A stretch of DNA of 26,796 nt. Origin: a virus. The notes beneath the pieces are model-generated. The model did not search any database and was not told the origin of the DNA. It saw only the letters and a program-made list of their open reading frames with translations. Numbering within the stretch: the stretch's first letter is position 1; each line of letters starts with the position of its first letter. Location: IMG/VR virus record IMGVR_UViG_3300044627_004293, positions 1 to 26,796 of that record; one strand, given 5' to 3'. The position numbers were made by a program, and so were the translations under genes. Below are positions 15,322-22,498 of this stretch, piece after piece.

Positions 15322-15746
15322 AATTAGGTGTCGCGGAGATTCTTGAACAGATCTCTAAGATTCCCAAGAAAGTAGATAAACTTGCTGAACTACAAAAGCA
15401 TGCTGGTAATTCTACTCTTTTAACAATTCTGCAAGGGGCATTCGATCCACGTATTGAATGGCTCTTACCAGAAGGTGTACCACCTTATAATAAGAATAAT
15501 TTACATGATCTTGAAAATGTATTATATACAGAAGCACGTAAATTATATCTGTTTGTTAAAGGTGGTAATGATAGTCTTAAACCACTTAGACGCGAGGCGT
15601 TGTTTATACAACTTCTCGAGTCATTAGCGCCCGCGGATGCTGATCTTCTATGTGCCATTAAGGACAAGAAGATGCCATACAAGGGAATTACTCAACAACT
15701 AGTGAAAGAAGCATTTCCAGGTTTATTGCCAAATGAGCAAAAGTAG
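15318..15746 (+). CDS. DUF6433-like conserved phage protein
   Basis: 142 residues. The blocks LLTILQGAFDPRIEWLLPEGVPPY, LYTEARKLYLFVKGG, LRREALFIQLLESLAPADADLL and KKMPYKGITQQLVKEAFPGL match a T4-like phage family I believe is DUF6433. Function unknown. It is translationally coupled to rnh and overlaps the next small gene, so it may work with replication proteins. Confidence 0.75.
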   Translation: MKLGVAEILEQISKIPKKVDKLAELQKHAGNSTLLTILQGAFDPRIEWLLPEGVPPYNKNNLHDLENVLYTEARKLYLFVKGGNDSLKPLRREALFIQLLESLAPADADLLCAIKDKKMPYKGITQQLVKEAFPGLLPNEQK

Positions 15747-15912
15747 AAATAAGTACGAAGACGATTATAATGACGGCGCATCTTATAATCCATATTCTCG
15801 CCGATCAGAATATCTTGAAAAGAAGCGCAAAAAGCGCATGCAGAAAGCATTGAGAATTAAAGATATTGATAGTCTTTTGCAGCAAAATGACGATTATGAA
15901 GATAATGAATAA
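15733..15912 (+). CDS. Small charged protein (59 aa)
   Basis: Starts inside the end of the preceding gene (14-base overlap). The product is MSKSRNKYEDDYNDGASY... followed by YLEKKRKKRMQKALRIKDID and an acidic tail (DDYEDNE). The acidic-basic-helix-acidic layout is common in short proteins beside these genes in T4-like phages. No family is named with confidence. A near-consensus late element follows its stop. Confidence 0.6.
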   Translation: MSKSRNKYEDDYNDGASYNPYSRRSEYLEKKRKKRMQKALRIKDIDSLLQQNDDYEDNE

Positions 15913-15915
15913 TAG

Positions 15916-15923
15916 GATAAATA
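15916..15923 (+). promoter_or_regulatory. Possible late promoter variant (GATAAATA)
   Basis: One mismatch to TATAAATA, 19 bases before ATG 15943, in a 30-base gap. Weaker than the exact matches. Confidence 0.35.
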
Positions 15924-15942
15924 TAGAAAGAAATAATTATTA

Positions 15943-16188
15943 ATGCCAATCTATAGTTTTAGAAATAAAGAAACAGGGGAGGAGACGGAAGAAATTATGT
16001 CAATGTCTTCTCTTAATAAATTCATTAAAGACAATTCTCATCTTGAATTTATTGTTGGCGCACCAGCAATTGGCGATTCCATTAGATTAGGCCTAAGAAA
16101 GCCTGATGCTGCTTTTAGAGATCGTCTTAAAGAAATTAAGAAGCAACATTCTAAGGGATTTAGCAAATCAACTGTAAACACTTTTTAA
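15943..16188 (+). CDS. FmdB-like small protein without zinc cysteines (81 aa)
   Basis: Starts MPIYSFRNKETGEETEEIMSM, the start of FmdB-type regulatory proteins (MPIYeyrc..CG), but the Cys pairs of the zinc ribbon are absent. The rest (GAPAIGDSIRLGLRKPDAAF, FRDRLKEIKKQHSKG, STVNTF) matches a protein I recall from T4-like phages. The function is unknown. It lies between the late-element variant and phoH. Confidence 0.7.
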   Translation: MPIYSFRNKETGEETEEIMSMSSLNKFIKDNSHLEFIVGAPAIGDSIRLGLRKPDAAFRDRLKEIKKQHSKGFSKSTVNTF

Positions 16189-16201
16189 CCAGTAGAGTAA
16201 A

Positions 16202-16951
16202 ATGCAGCAAAGAAGATTGACTAGAAAAGAAAAAAGAAAACTTCAAAATGCTGGTGTGAATGATAAAAATAAAGATGGATTATCTAAGAATACTCTTCAA
16301 ATAAAAAATATAACACCCTTAACAAATAATCAAAAATTAGTATTTGATTATTTTTCAGATAATGAAAATATATTATTGCATGGCGTAGCTGGTACTGGTA
16401 AAAGCTTTTTATCTTTATATTTATCTATTAAACAAATTATTGATGGTAAATCGCCTTATGAAAAAGTCATCATTGTTCGGAGCGTTGTTCCAACGAGAGA
16501 CATGGGATTTCTTCCTGGAAGCAATAAAGACAAATCAAAAGTTTATGAAGCTCCATATACAGCTATATGTACAGAGCTTTTTGGCAGAAGTGATGCTTAT
16601 ACGATGTTATGCAATAAGGGCCACTTGGAGTTCATATCTACTTCTTTCGTACGTGGCACTACTTTTAATGATTCTATTATTATCGCCGATGAGATTCAGA
16701 ATATGGACTTGGGCGAACTCGATTCTGTAATTACTAGAATTGGAAAAAATTGTAAAATATTAATGTGTGGTGATTTTAGACAATCTGATTTTCGTCGTGA
16801 AAACGAAAAAAGCGGTATTATAAAATTTATGTCTATTATTAAACAGATGAAGTCGTTTAAATTTGTAGATTTTAATAGCGATGATATTGTCAGATCAAGT
16901 CTTGTGCGCGATTATATTATTACTAAGGATAGATTGGGAATAAGTGTTTAA
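16202..16951 (+). CDS. phoH: PhoH-like ATPase
   Basis: 249 residues. Walker A is GVAGTGKS (61-68), Walker B is IIADEIQNMD, and the segments VIIVRSVVPTRDMGFLPG, FVRGTTFNDSIII and KILMCGDFRQSD are diagnostic of the PhoH family. PhoH proteins are ATPases/helicases linked to RNA; they are frequent in marine phages, but their phage role is unsettled. The first ~30 residues are basic (RRLTRKEKRKLQ). The gene end overlaps the next start by eight bases. Confidence 0.93.
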   Translation: MQQRRLTRKEKRKLQNAGVNDKNKDGLSKNTLQIKNITPLTNNQKLVFDYFSDNENILLHGVAGTGKSFLSLYLSIKQIIDGKSPYEKVIIVRSVVPTRDMGFLPGSNKDKSKVYEAPYTAICTELFGRSDAYTMLCNKGHLEFISTSFVRGTTFNDSIIIADEIQNMDLGELDSVITRIGKNCKILMCGDFRQSDFRRENEKSGIIKFMSIIKQMKSFKFVDFNSDDIVRSSLVRDYIITKDRLGISV

Positions 16952-17597
16952 GTATGAATTGCTAGAAAAGCAAGAATTAAAATCTATAACTACTGATACA
17001 GGAAGATTTTATACAACACCTGACGGTAAAAAATATCCATCTGTTACTACTGTTATTGGTTCATACTCAGATAAAACATGGCTCTGGGAATGGCAAAAAC
17101 GAGTAGGTAAAGAAAAAGCTCAAGAAATTACAAATAGAGCAGCTGTCAGAGGCACAGCTGTTCATAAGATGTTTGAAAAATATCTTATGAATGATATTGA
17201 TATCGATAAAATCATGCCATTCAATAAGATGCTTTTCGATGAAATGAAACCTATTGTTGACAAGAGACTAGATGTAGTATATGGAGTAGAACATCCACTA
17301 TATTCTCATCGTCTTCGTACAGCAGGTAGATCTGATGTAATAGCTAGATTTGATGGAATTCCATCTATTGTAGATTTTAAGACAGCATCACAACCAAAAG
17401 ACATTAATAATATACGCGGTTATTTTCAGCAAGCTACATGTTATGCTCTTATGACTGGCGAGCTGCATAACATAAACATACCACAAATTGTAGTACTAAT
17501 CTGTACTCAACATGATGGTCCTCAGGTGTTTGTACAGAATACTATGGATTACGTACAAGAAGTTGTTTCTATGTTCAAAAATCATAAGTTTCAATAG
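16944..17597 (+). CDS. Cas4/RecB-like PD-(D/E)XK exonuclease
   Basis: 217 residues with GTG start overlapping phoH. Motifs in order are YPSVTTVIG, the His motif AAVRGTAVHKMFE (H74), GRSDVIARFDG (D131), VDFKTA (D144, K146) and the QxxxY helix QQATCYALM. These define a RecB-type nuclease core. There are no iron-sulphur cysteines as in Cas4. It most likely processes DNA ends in recombination or degrades DNA. The GTG start has weak GGGAATAA before it; coupling to phoH is likely. Confidence 0.85.
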   Translation: MFKYELLEKQELKSITTDTGRFYTTPDGKKYPSVTTVIGSYSDKTWLWEWQKRVGKEKAQEITNRAAVRGTAVHKMFEKYLMNDIDIDKIMPFNKMLFDEMKPIVDKRLDVVYGVEHPLYSHRLRTAGRSDVIARFDGIPSIVDFKTASQPKDINNIRGYFQQATCYALMTGELHNINIPQIVVLICTQHDGPQVFVQNTMDYVQEVVSMFKNHKFQ

Positions 17598-17635
17598 TTA
17601 TCAAATAAAAATAATAAAATTACATCATTTAGTTG

Positions 17636-17664
17636 TGTACATTTAGATCTATATGATATAGAAT
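17636..17664 (+). promoter_or_regulatory. Early promoter (TGTACA-N17-TAGAAT) for DUF932 gene
   Basis: GTGTACA with the hexamer at 17636-17641, 17 bases, TAGAAT at 17659-17664. The predicted transcript start near 17671 lies after the first possible ATG (17663), which shows that ATG 17723 is the real start of the gene. Confidence 0.65.
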
Positions 17665-17722
17665 GACTATATTGGATGGGAATTCCATCCTATACAGTGA
17701 AACAGTGAATAGGATATTTGTT

Positions 17723-18673
17723 ATGGCACATGAAATTGAAATGGTTGATGGTAAGGCTTCGATGGCGTATGTTGGTCAGAAGCCCTGGCACGGCTTGGGT
17801 AAGGAAGTTCTTCCTGATCTGACTCCTGAGCAGATGCTTAAGGCTGCTAATCTTGATTGGACAGTGGAAAAGATTCCGGCTTATGCTAATATCAATGGTA
17901 AGAATGTAGCTATTGGTAAGTCTGCTCTTGTCCGAAATACTGATCATCACATGATTGATGTTGTTTCGGAAGACTGGAATCCTGTACAGAATCAGGAAGC
18001 CTTTGAATTCTTTAATGAATATATTATGGCAGGCGATATGCATATGGAAACTGCAGGCTCACTTAAGAATGGCCAGATTGTCTGGGGTCTTGCCAAGGTA
18101 AAGGAATCCTTTGAACTCTTCAAGGGTGATAGAATTGATTCCTATATGCTTTTCAGTAATTTCCATAAGTATGGATTTTCTACTGATGTGCGTTTTACTC
18201 CAATTCGTGTTGTGTGTAATAATACTCTTACTCTTTCACTTAACTCTGCTGTAGAGCGAATGATTAAGATTTCACATCGTACTCAGTTCAATGCTGGTGA
18301 CGTCAAGACCATGCTTGGTATTGCTACCGGTAAACTGGCTAAGTACAAGGATATGGCTCAGTTCCTTGGCTCTAAGCAGGCTACCGCTGAAAATGCCATG
18401 GACTATTTTAGGTTTGTCTTCCCCACGGCAGCTAATGCTACTGGTGATCTGAAGCTCTCTCGTAATGCAAATACTGCTCTTAGCATTGTCGAGACTCAGC
18501 CTGGTGCTGAGTTTGCAAAGGGCAGCTTCTGGCAGTTGTTTAATACTGTAACATATATGACTGATCATCTTCTTGGTAAGAGTGTAGATAATCGTCTTAC
18601 CAACTCTTGGTATGGATACAATCGAAATCTTAAAACCAAGGCAATGGAAAAGGCTCTTGAAATGGCAGGTTAG
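17723..18673 (+). CDS. DUF932 phage/plasmid-like protein (TIGR03299 type)
   Basis: 316 residues from ATG 17723, chosen because AGGAT lies before it and the promoter excludes the upstream ATG. The start MAHEIEMVDGKASMAYVGQKPWHGLG is the family signature, followed by VLRNT-like LVRNTDHHMIDVVSEDW, the FRFTPIRVVCNNTL-like segment and the C-terminal NRLTNSWYGYN with a late Lys/Ala helix. Some DUF932 proteins are linked to plasmid or phage antirestriction, but no activity is established here. It uses more C/G-ending codons than its neighbours and forms a single-gene unit between its own promoter and terminator, so it is probably highly expressed early. Confidence 0.88.
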   Translation: MAHEIEMVDGKASMAYVGQKPWHGLGKEVLPDLTPEQMLKAANLDWTVEKIPAYANINGKNVAIGKSALVRNTDHHMIDVVSEDWNPVQNQEAFEFFNEYIMAGDMHMETAGSLKNGQIVWGLAKVKESFELFKGDRIDSYMLFSNFHKYGFSTDVRFTPIRVVCNNTLTLSLNSAVERMIKISHRTQFNAGDVKTMLGIATGKLAKYKDMAQFLGSKQATAENAMDYFRFVFPTAANATGDLKLSRNANTALSIVETQPGAEFAKGSFWQLFNTVTYMTDHLLGKSVDNRLTNSWYGYNRNLKTKAMEKALEMAG

Positions 18674-18674
18674 T

Positions 18675-18708
18675 TAAAAAGGGGGAGAATTCTCCCCCTT
18701 TTTTTTTA
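18675..18708 (+). terminator. Strong intrinsic terminator after DUF932 gene
   Basis: A perfect palindrome AAAAAGGGGGAGAATTCTCC... gives a GGGGGAGA/TCTCCCCC stem followed by about eleven T. The A run on the left means it could also work leftward. It separates the DUF932 unit from the next promoter, which starts two bases later. Confidence 0.93.
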
Positions 18709-18709
18709 T

Positions 18710-18738
18710 TGTACATTGGTCTAGATATATGGTATAAT
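18710..18738 (+). promoter_or_regulatory. Early promoter (TGTACA-N17-TATAAT)
   Basis: TTGTACA, 17 bases, TATAAT at 18733-18738 with extended TGGTATAAT. It begins right after the terminator and drives the 386-residue gene. GGAG at 18751 is the ribosome site. Confidence 0.8.
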
Positions 18739-18761
18739 TATCATATGATGGAGAATTATTA

Positions 18762-19922
18762 ATGGCTGCTACTAAACGAATCCAAGACCGTCGTTTCAAG
18801 CGACCAAAGAAAAATCGCATTTCTAGTACTGAAGAGTTTCTTATTAACTCTAAGTATATTGGTGAAGAGCCAGTTCACGATGGTCATGTTCTTACTGACA
18901 CTGAACTTGGCAAGATTTATTCTTGGTATAGTTATATGTGTAGTGCAGCCGATGCACGCGACTACATTGTAGATTATATGAATAAACTTGGCAAAAAGCA
19001 GATTGCCCACCAGTGCGCAGCAATTCCTGATGGCCGTGTTCCCACGACTGCTGGCTGGATTTGTCGAACCATTATGCTCGGTGGCTCAGTTACTGAACGT
19101 TCGAAACTGTTTCTTATCGATCGTATTACGAAAGCTATTGCTATTAAAGAAGATGATCCTCTTAAGACTACTAAGAAAGAAAAACAAAAAGTTGAAAAGA
19201 TTCCAGTAGATATTCAGGCAAATATCCGTGAACGTGCCAGAGATATTATTGGTGGAATTGAAACCCTTATCGATAAGGGTGATACTTTCTCTACATATGA
19301 ATATCTTCAGAAGAATATGATTCCTCCGACATATTCTACGTTTATCTGTGATTATTATATCAAAATGGTTCTAGAACTCGAAGAAGTTCTGGAAGGAACC
19401 GATCTGCAACTCAAAGAAGCGTATTCACGGTATAGCAAGCAACGCGTTAAAAAGATGCTAGAAATGTATAAGTCTATTATACATGATGCTACTGTCTTTG
19501 GCGAAAATGCTAAGAAAGTTCGTAAGGCTAATCGTAAGCCGAAGACTATTTCTACTGAAAAACTTCTTCGTAACTTCAAGTATAAAAAGAATGATCAGGA
19601 ATATAAGCTAGTATCTATTGATCCGCAGCAAATATTTGCTGCACAAGAATTGTGGACTTTCAATACTAAAACACGCATCTTGAGTGTATATAGAGCTCAA
19701 GATCAAAGCGGTCTTGGTGTGAAGACTGTTAATATTACTGGATTCGCTGATACTACTTCATTCAGTAAAAAACTGCGTAAGCCGGAACAAGTACTTTCTA
19801 AGATTTTGTCTGGTGGTAAAGTAACTCTAAAGAATATTATGAATGAAATTACTAGTAAGAATATTGTATGTAAGTCGCGAATTAGTTCTGATACTATTCT
19901 TCTTAAAGTAGTAAAACTGTAG
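18762..19922 (+). CDS. Conserved T4-like hypothetical protein (386 aa)
   Basis: A basic N-terminus (KRIQDRRFKRPKKNR) precedes a helical first half with SYMCSAADARDYIVDYMNK and VPTTAGWICRTIML, a charged linker (KTTKKEKQKVEK) and a long helical region. The C-terminal third (QELWTFNTKTRILSVYRAQD, SGLGVKTVNITGFADT) looks beta-rich and ends in basic KSRISSDTILLKVVKL. I recall related proteins in marine T4-like phages, but know no function. It has a dedicated early promoter, which is unusual for a structural gene, so an early host-takeover or nucleic-acid role is a guess. Confidence 0.75.
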   Translation: MAATKRIQDRRFKRPKKNRISSTEEFLINSKYIGEEPVHDGHVLTDTELGKIYSWYSYMCSAADARDYIVDYMNKLGKKQIAHQCAAIPDGRVPTTAGWICRTIMLGGSVTERSKLFLIDRITKAIAIKEDDPLKTTKKEKQKVEKIPVDIQANIRERARDIIGGIETLIDKGDTFSTYEYLQKNMIPPTYSTFICDYYIKMVLELEEVLEGTDLQLKEAYSRYSKQRVKKMLEMYKSIIHDATVFGENAKKVRKANRKPKTISTEKLLRNFKYKKNDQEYKLVSIDPQQIFAAQELWTFNTKTRILSVYRAQDQSGLGVKTVNITGFADTTSFSKKLRKPEQVLSKILSGGKVTLKNIMNEITSKNIVCKSRISSDTILLKVVKL

Positions 19923-19951
19923 TGTACTTATACTAATAATTGGTGTAATAT
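19923..19951 (+). promoter_or_regulatory. Probable early promoter for RNA ligase gene (TGTACT-N17-TAATAT)
   Basis: GTGTACT with a 17-base spacer to TAATAT. It starts at the stop of the 386-residue gene. The predicted start site is close to ATG 19957, so the ligase transcript would have almost no leader. Weaker than the other members. Confidence 0.45.
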
Positions 19952-19956
19952 TAATT

Positions 19957-21087
19957 ATGACTTTACATTATGAATTCCCCAAAAATATAACGCTTGAAGA
20001 AGTTCAAGCAATTGTTAATGACAATCCCAATTTTTATATTGGCGAGCGTGATGGCTATGTAGTTGCCAATTATCTAGTTGCAGGAAAAGACACTCATCCA
20101 CAAGTGATCGATCGTCGTACTGCAGTAATGCGTGAAATGCGCGGGCTTATCTTTGATACTGATGGTAAAATTCTATCACGGCGTCTTCATAAGTTTTTCA
20201 ATTTCGGTGAACGTGAAGACGTGTCCATGATTGATTTGTCTAAGCATCATGTAATTCTTGAAAAGCTAGATGGTTCTATGATAACTCCATTGATGATTAA
20301 TAGCCAATTGAATTGGGCTACTAAGATGGGTATTACTGATGTCAGTGCGCAGGCAGCAGAATTTGTATCTAAATCTACTATTCCTTATGAACGATTTGTG
20401 TTGAATGTAATTGAGCAAGACTGTACTCCTATTTTTGAGTGGTGCTCACGTTCGCAACAGATTGTTATTGACTATCCTGAAGATCGCCTTGTTCTTATTG
20501 CTGTGCGTGATAATGAAACTGGAGAGTATGTTTCATTTGATCGACTATGTCATGATTTGCAAATTCCCATGGTACAGACCATGGAACCTATTTCTGATCT
20601 AGATACATTTATACAGGAACTGCGTAAGAGAGAAGATATTGAGGGAGTAGTTATTAGATTTGACGATGGACACATGGTAAAGCTAAAAACTGATACGTAT
20701 GTGTCACTTCATCGTGCTAAGTCTCTTTTGGAAAATGAAAAAGATGTAATTGCTCTTATTCTTGATAATAAAGTAGATGATCTTTATTCATTGCTTTCTG
20801 ATGTTGATAAGGCACGACTTAAAAAGTTTGCAACTGATATTATGCATGATATTACTGTATTTTGTGATGAAGTTAATTATATTTTGGAAGATCTTCATAA
20901 AAAAACAGTAACTCGTAAAGATTTTGCTCTCAACTTTAAGCATATTGATGACACTATGAGAACTTTTGTATTTGCTAATTGGGATAGTCGATGCACTATT
21001 GAATCAGTAATTACTTTTGTAATGTCACATCTTGGATCTAATCGATCATTTCAAAAATGTAATACTATTATTAAACACGATTGGTAA
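19957..21087 (+). CDS. rnlA: RNA ligase 1 (T4 Rnl1/RnlA family)
   Basis: Joins RNA ends, using ATP and a covalent lysyl-AMP. The 376 residues match T4 Rnl1 in length. Motif I is E102-K103-L104-D105-G106-S107 with K103 as nucleophile. Around it are EMRGLIFDTDG and LHKFFNFGE as in T4. Motif IV is EGVVIRFDDG and motif V is VKLKTDTYVSLHR. The C-terminal ~130 residues are helical, like the tRNA-specificity domain of Rnl1. It overlaps or abuts the kinase gene, forming an RNA-repair pair that in T4 reverses host anticodon-nuclease damage. Confidence 0.93.
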   Translation: MTLHYEFPKNITLEEVQAIVNDNPNFYIGERDGYVVANYLVAGKDTHPQVIDRRTAVMREMRGLIFDTDGKILSRRLHKFFNFGEREDVSMIDLSKHHVILEKLDGSMITPLMINSQLNWATKMGITDVSAQAAEFVSKSTIPYERFVLNVIEQDCTPIFEWCSRSQQIVIDYPEDRLVLIAVRDNETGEYVSFDRLCHDLQIPMVQTMEPISDLDTFIQELRKREDIEGVVIRFDDGHMVKLKTDTYVSLHRAKSLLENEKDVIALILDNKVDDLYSLLSDVDKARLKKFATDIMHDITVFCDEVNYILEDLHKKTVTRKDFALNFKHIDDTMRTFVFANWDSRCTIESVITFVMSHLGSNRSFQKCNTIIKHDW

Positions 21088-21092
21088 TAATA

Positions 21093-21569
21093 ATGTCTAA
21101 GAATATTCATTCATTTATTGTATTGGTAGGCTTGCCGGGTGTTGGCAAGTCTACCTACATCAATAACAATAAGAATCCAGGTACAATAGTTCTTTCTACA
21201 GACGCTATTGTAGAAAAAATGTGTGCCTTGCAGGGAATTACTTATACCCAGGGATTTAAACTTTTTATTGATGAAGCAACTAAACGTTTTAATAAGCAGT
21301 TGGCTATTGCTCTTAAAAACAAGAATGATATTATTATTGATAGAACTAATCTTACACGTGCATCACGTAAACGCTTAATGTCTCAGGTGCCTGAGCATTA
21401 TTCTAAGTATGCATATTATTTTCCTACACCTGAAAAAGATGAATGGCAGCACCGACTTGCTTCTAGACCTGGGAAGTATATTCCACAAAATGTTATTGAT
21501 GATATGATTTCTAATTTTGATTTTCCAAATAAAGAAGAGGGATTTGATGCCATTTTTACTATTGCATAA
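21093..21569 (+). CDS. Polynucleotide kinase-like P-loop kinase (no phosphatase domain)
   Basis: 158 residues from ATG 21093 (an ATG at 21081 is possible but has no ribosome site). The P-loop is GLPGVGKST (13-21), followed by IVLSTDAIVE and DIIIDRTNLTRASRKR, the arrangement of the 5'-kinase domain of T4 Pnkp. T4 Pnkp has about 300 residues with a C-terminal DxDxT phosphatase; this protein ends after the kinase domain and no DxDxT is visible. It directly follows rnlA, so it should phosphorylate RNA 5' ends for ligation. The missing 3'-end healing activity must come from elsewhere or not be needed. Confidence 0.85.
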   Translation: MSKNIHSFIVLVGLPGVGKSTYINNNKNPGTIVLSTDAIVEKMCALQGITYTQGFKLFIDEATKRFNKQLAIALKNKNDIIIDRTNLTRASRKRLMSQVPEHYSKYAYYFPTPEKDEWQHRLASRPGKYIPQNVIDDMISNFDFPNKEEGFDAIFTIA

Positions 21570-21599
21570 AGTAAATTGTTTAATTTTGGGAGTTGTATT

Positions 21600-21827
21600 G
21601 TGGGCGTAATTAATATTACAGAATTTATTTCTGATATTGAAACTATTCATCAATCTCTCAATCTTAGTTACATGGAATCAGTTGTATATTGGTGTGAAGC
21701 AAAAGGACTAGAAGTTGAAACTGTATCTTCTATAGTCAAAAATAATCGTGTTCTTAAGTCTAGAATCAGACAAGAAGCAGAAGATCTTAATTTTATGAAG
21801 AAGAAAGGCGCTAAACTGCCAATCTAA
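21600..21827 (+). CDS. 33: gp33-like late transcription accessory protein
   Basis: 75 residues from GTG 21600, chosen because TTTTGGGAG lies seven bases before it; the upstream TTG at 21576 lacks a site. The core TEFISDIETIHQSLNLSYMESVVYWCEAKGLEVET... and KSRIRQEAEDLNFM aligns by eye with T4 gp33 (SYLEATTAFLEENSIPE... EKIQSEAIDENLL). In T4, gp33 bridges RNA polymerase and the gp45 clamp at late promoters. The product is shorter than T4 gp33 (112) and ends GAKLPI without an obvious clamp-binding tail. It precedes gp59 and gp32 as in T4, with two extra genes between. Confidence 0.7.
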   Translation: MGVINITEFISDIETIHQSLNLSYMESVVYWCEAKGLEVETVSSIVKNNRVLKSRIRQEAEDLNFMKKKGAKLPI

Positions 21828-21828
21828 A

Positions 21829-21856
21829 AGTAGTATATATACTCATGAATACTACT
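21829..21856 (+). other. Inverted repeat before SprT-like gene
   Basis: AGTAGTAT (21829-21836) and ATACTACT (21849-21856) form an 8-bp stem with a 12-base loop containing TATATACT. It ends next to the CGGAG ribosome site for ATG 21867, so it could regulate translation or bind a protein. No promoter match to the early or late types. Confidence 0.4.
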
Positions 21857-21866
21857 CGGAGATTCT

Positions 21867-22334
21867 ATGCAGCTTACTATCAAGGGCAGAACCACCAAGA
21901 AAGTAAATAAAAAACTAATAAAGTTTGCAGCTAGATGGTATGGTCGCCATCTTTTTGGTAGTAAAATATATAGAAAAATGAAATTGACCATACATATTGC
22001 ACCTTTGTCCATGGATCTTTTTGGCGAATGCACATATAAAAATCCAAAACAGTGTAAATACAAGTATGATATTTTTATCAATAAAAAATTGAGTCAAAAA
22101 CCACTACTTATTACTCTTGCGCATGAAATGGTACATGCACATCAATATGCATCATACCAATATGTGCATTATAATAGAAAAACCATGCATCATTTAGTGA
22201 AATTTAACGGCAAAAAATATGACATAAATGAAGTAGATTATTGGGATCAACCATGGGAAATAGATGCTGCTGGTAGAGAATTTGGTCTTTATATTAGATT
22301 CATAAATGATATGATAGAAAAAGGTAAGATATGA
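21867..22334 (+). CDS. SprT-like zinc metalloprotease
   Basis: 155 residues. The zincin motif HEMVH is at 86-90 in ITLAHEMVHAHQYA, and PWEIDAAGREFG (129-140) gives a downstream Glu as a possible third ligand. The N-terminal half (KFAARWYGRHLFGSKIY, LTIHIAPLSMD) and a polar middle fit the SprT-like fold. SprT/Spartan proteins cleave DNA-protein crosslinks in cellular organisms; the phage substrate is unknown. It is preceded by CGGAG and its TGA overlaps the next ATG. Its position beside gp59 and gp32 is compatible with work at replicating DNA. Confidence 0.8.
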   Translation: MQLTIKGRTTKKVNKKLIKFAARWYGRHLFGSKIYRKMKLTIHIAPLSMDLFGECTYKNPKQCKYKYDIFINKKLSQKPLLITLAHEMVHAHQYASYQYVHYNRKTMHHLVKFNGKKYDINEVDYWDQPWEIDAAGREFGLYIRFINDMIEKGKI

Positions 22335-22498
22335 ATAAATTTGAATTTGATGATAGAAAGTCTATGAATTCTATGACCACGAGCCGATTCTTGGATGAGA
22401 TTCATAATCTTTATATTGCAAAAATAACATTATCACACACCGATTTTGATCAAAAACTTAAGCATTTTTTTAAAGATATTCTAGATAAGCAGCCATGA
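22331..22498 (+). CDS. Small protein coupled to gp59 (55 aa)
   Basis: ATGA overlaps link it to the SprT-like gene upstream and to gp59 downstream. The product is MNKFEFDDRKSMNSMTTSRF... with a helical end (FDQKLKHFFKDILDKQP). It fills the gap exactly and has both coupling signals, which supports a real gene. No family recognised. Confidence 0.65.
   Translation: MNKFEFDDRKSMNSMTTSRFLDEIHNLYIAKITLSHTDFDQKLKHFFKDILDKQP

Noticed and set aside
17663-17722. Upstream ATG for the DUF932 gene
   Set aside because: It overlaps the -10 box TAGAAT and so lies before the transcript start; the family start is at 17723 with a ribosome site.
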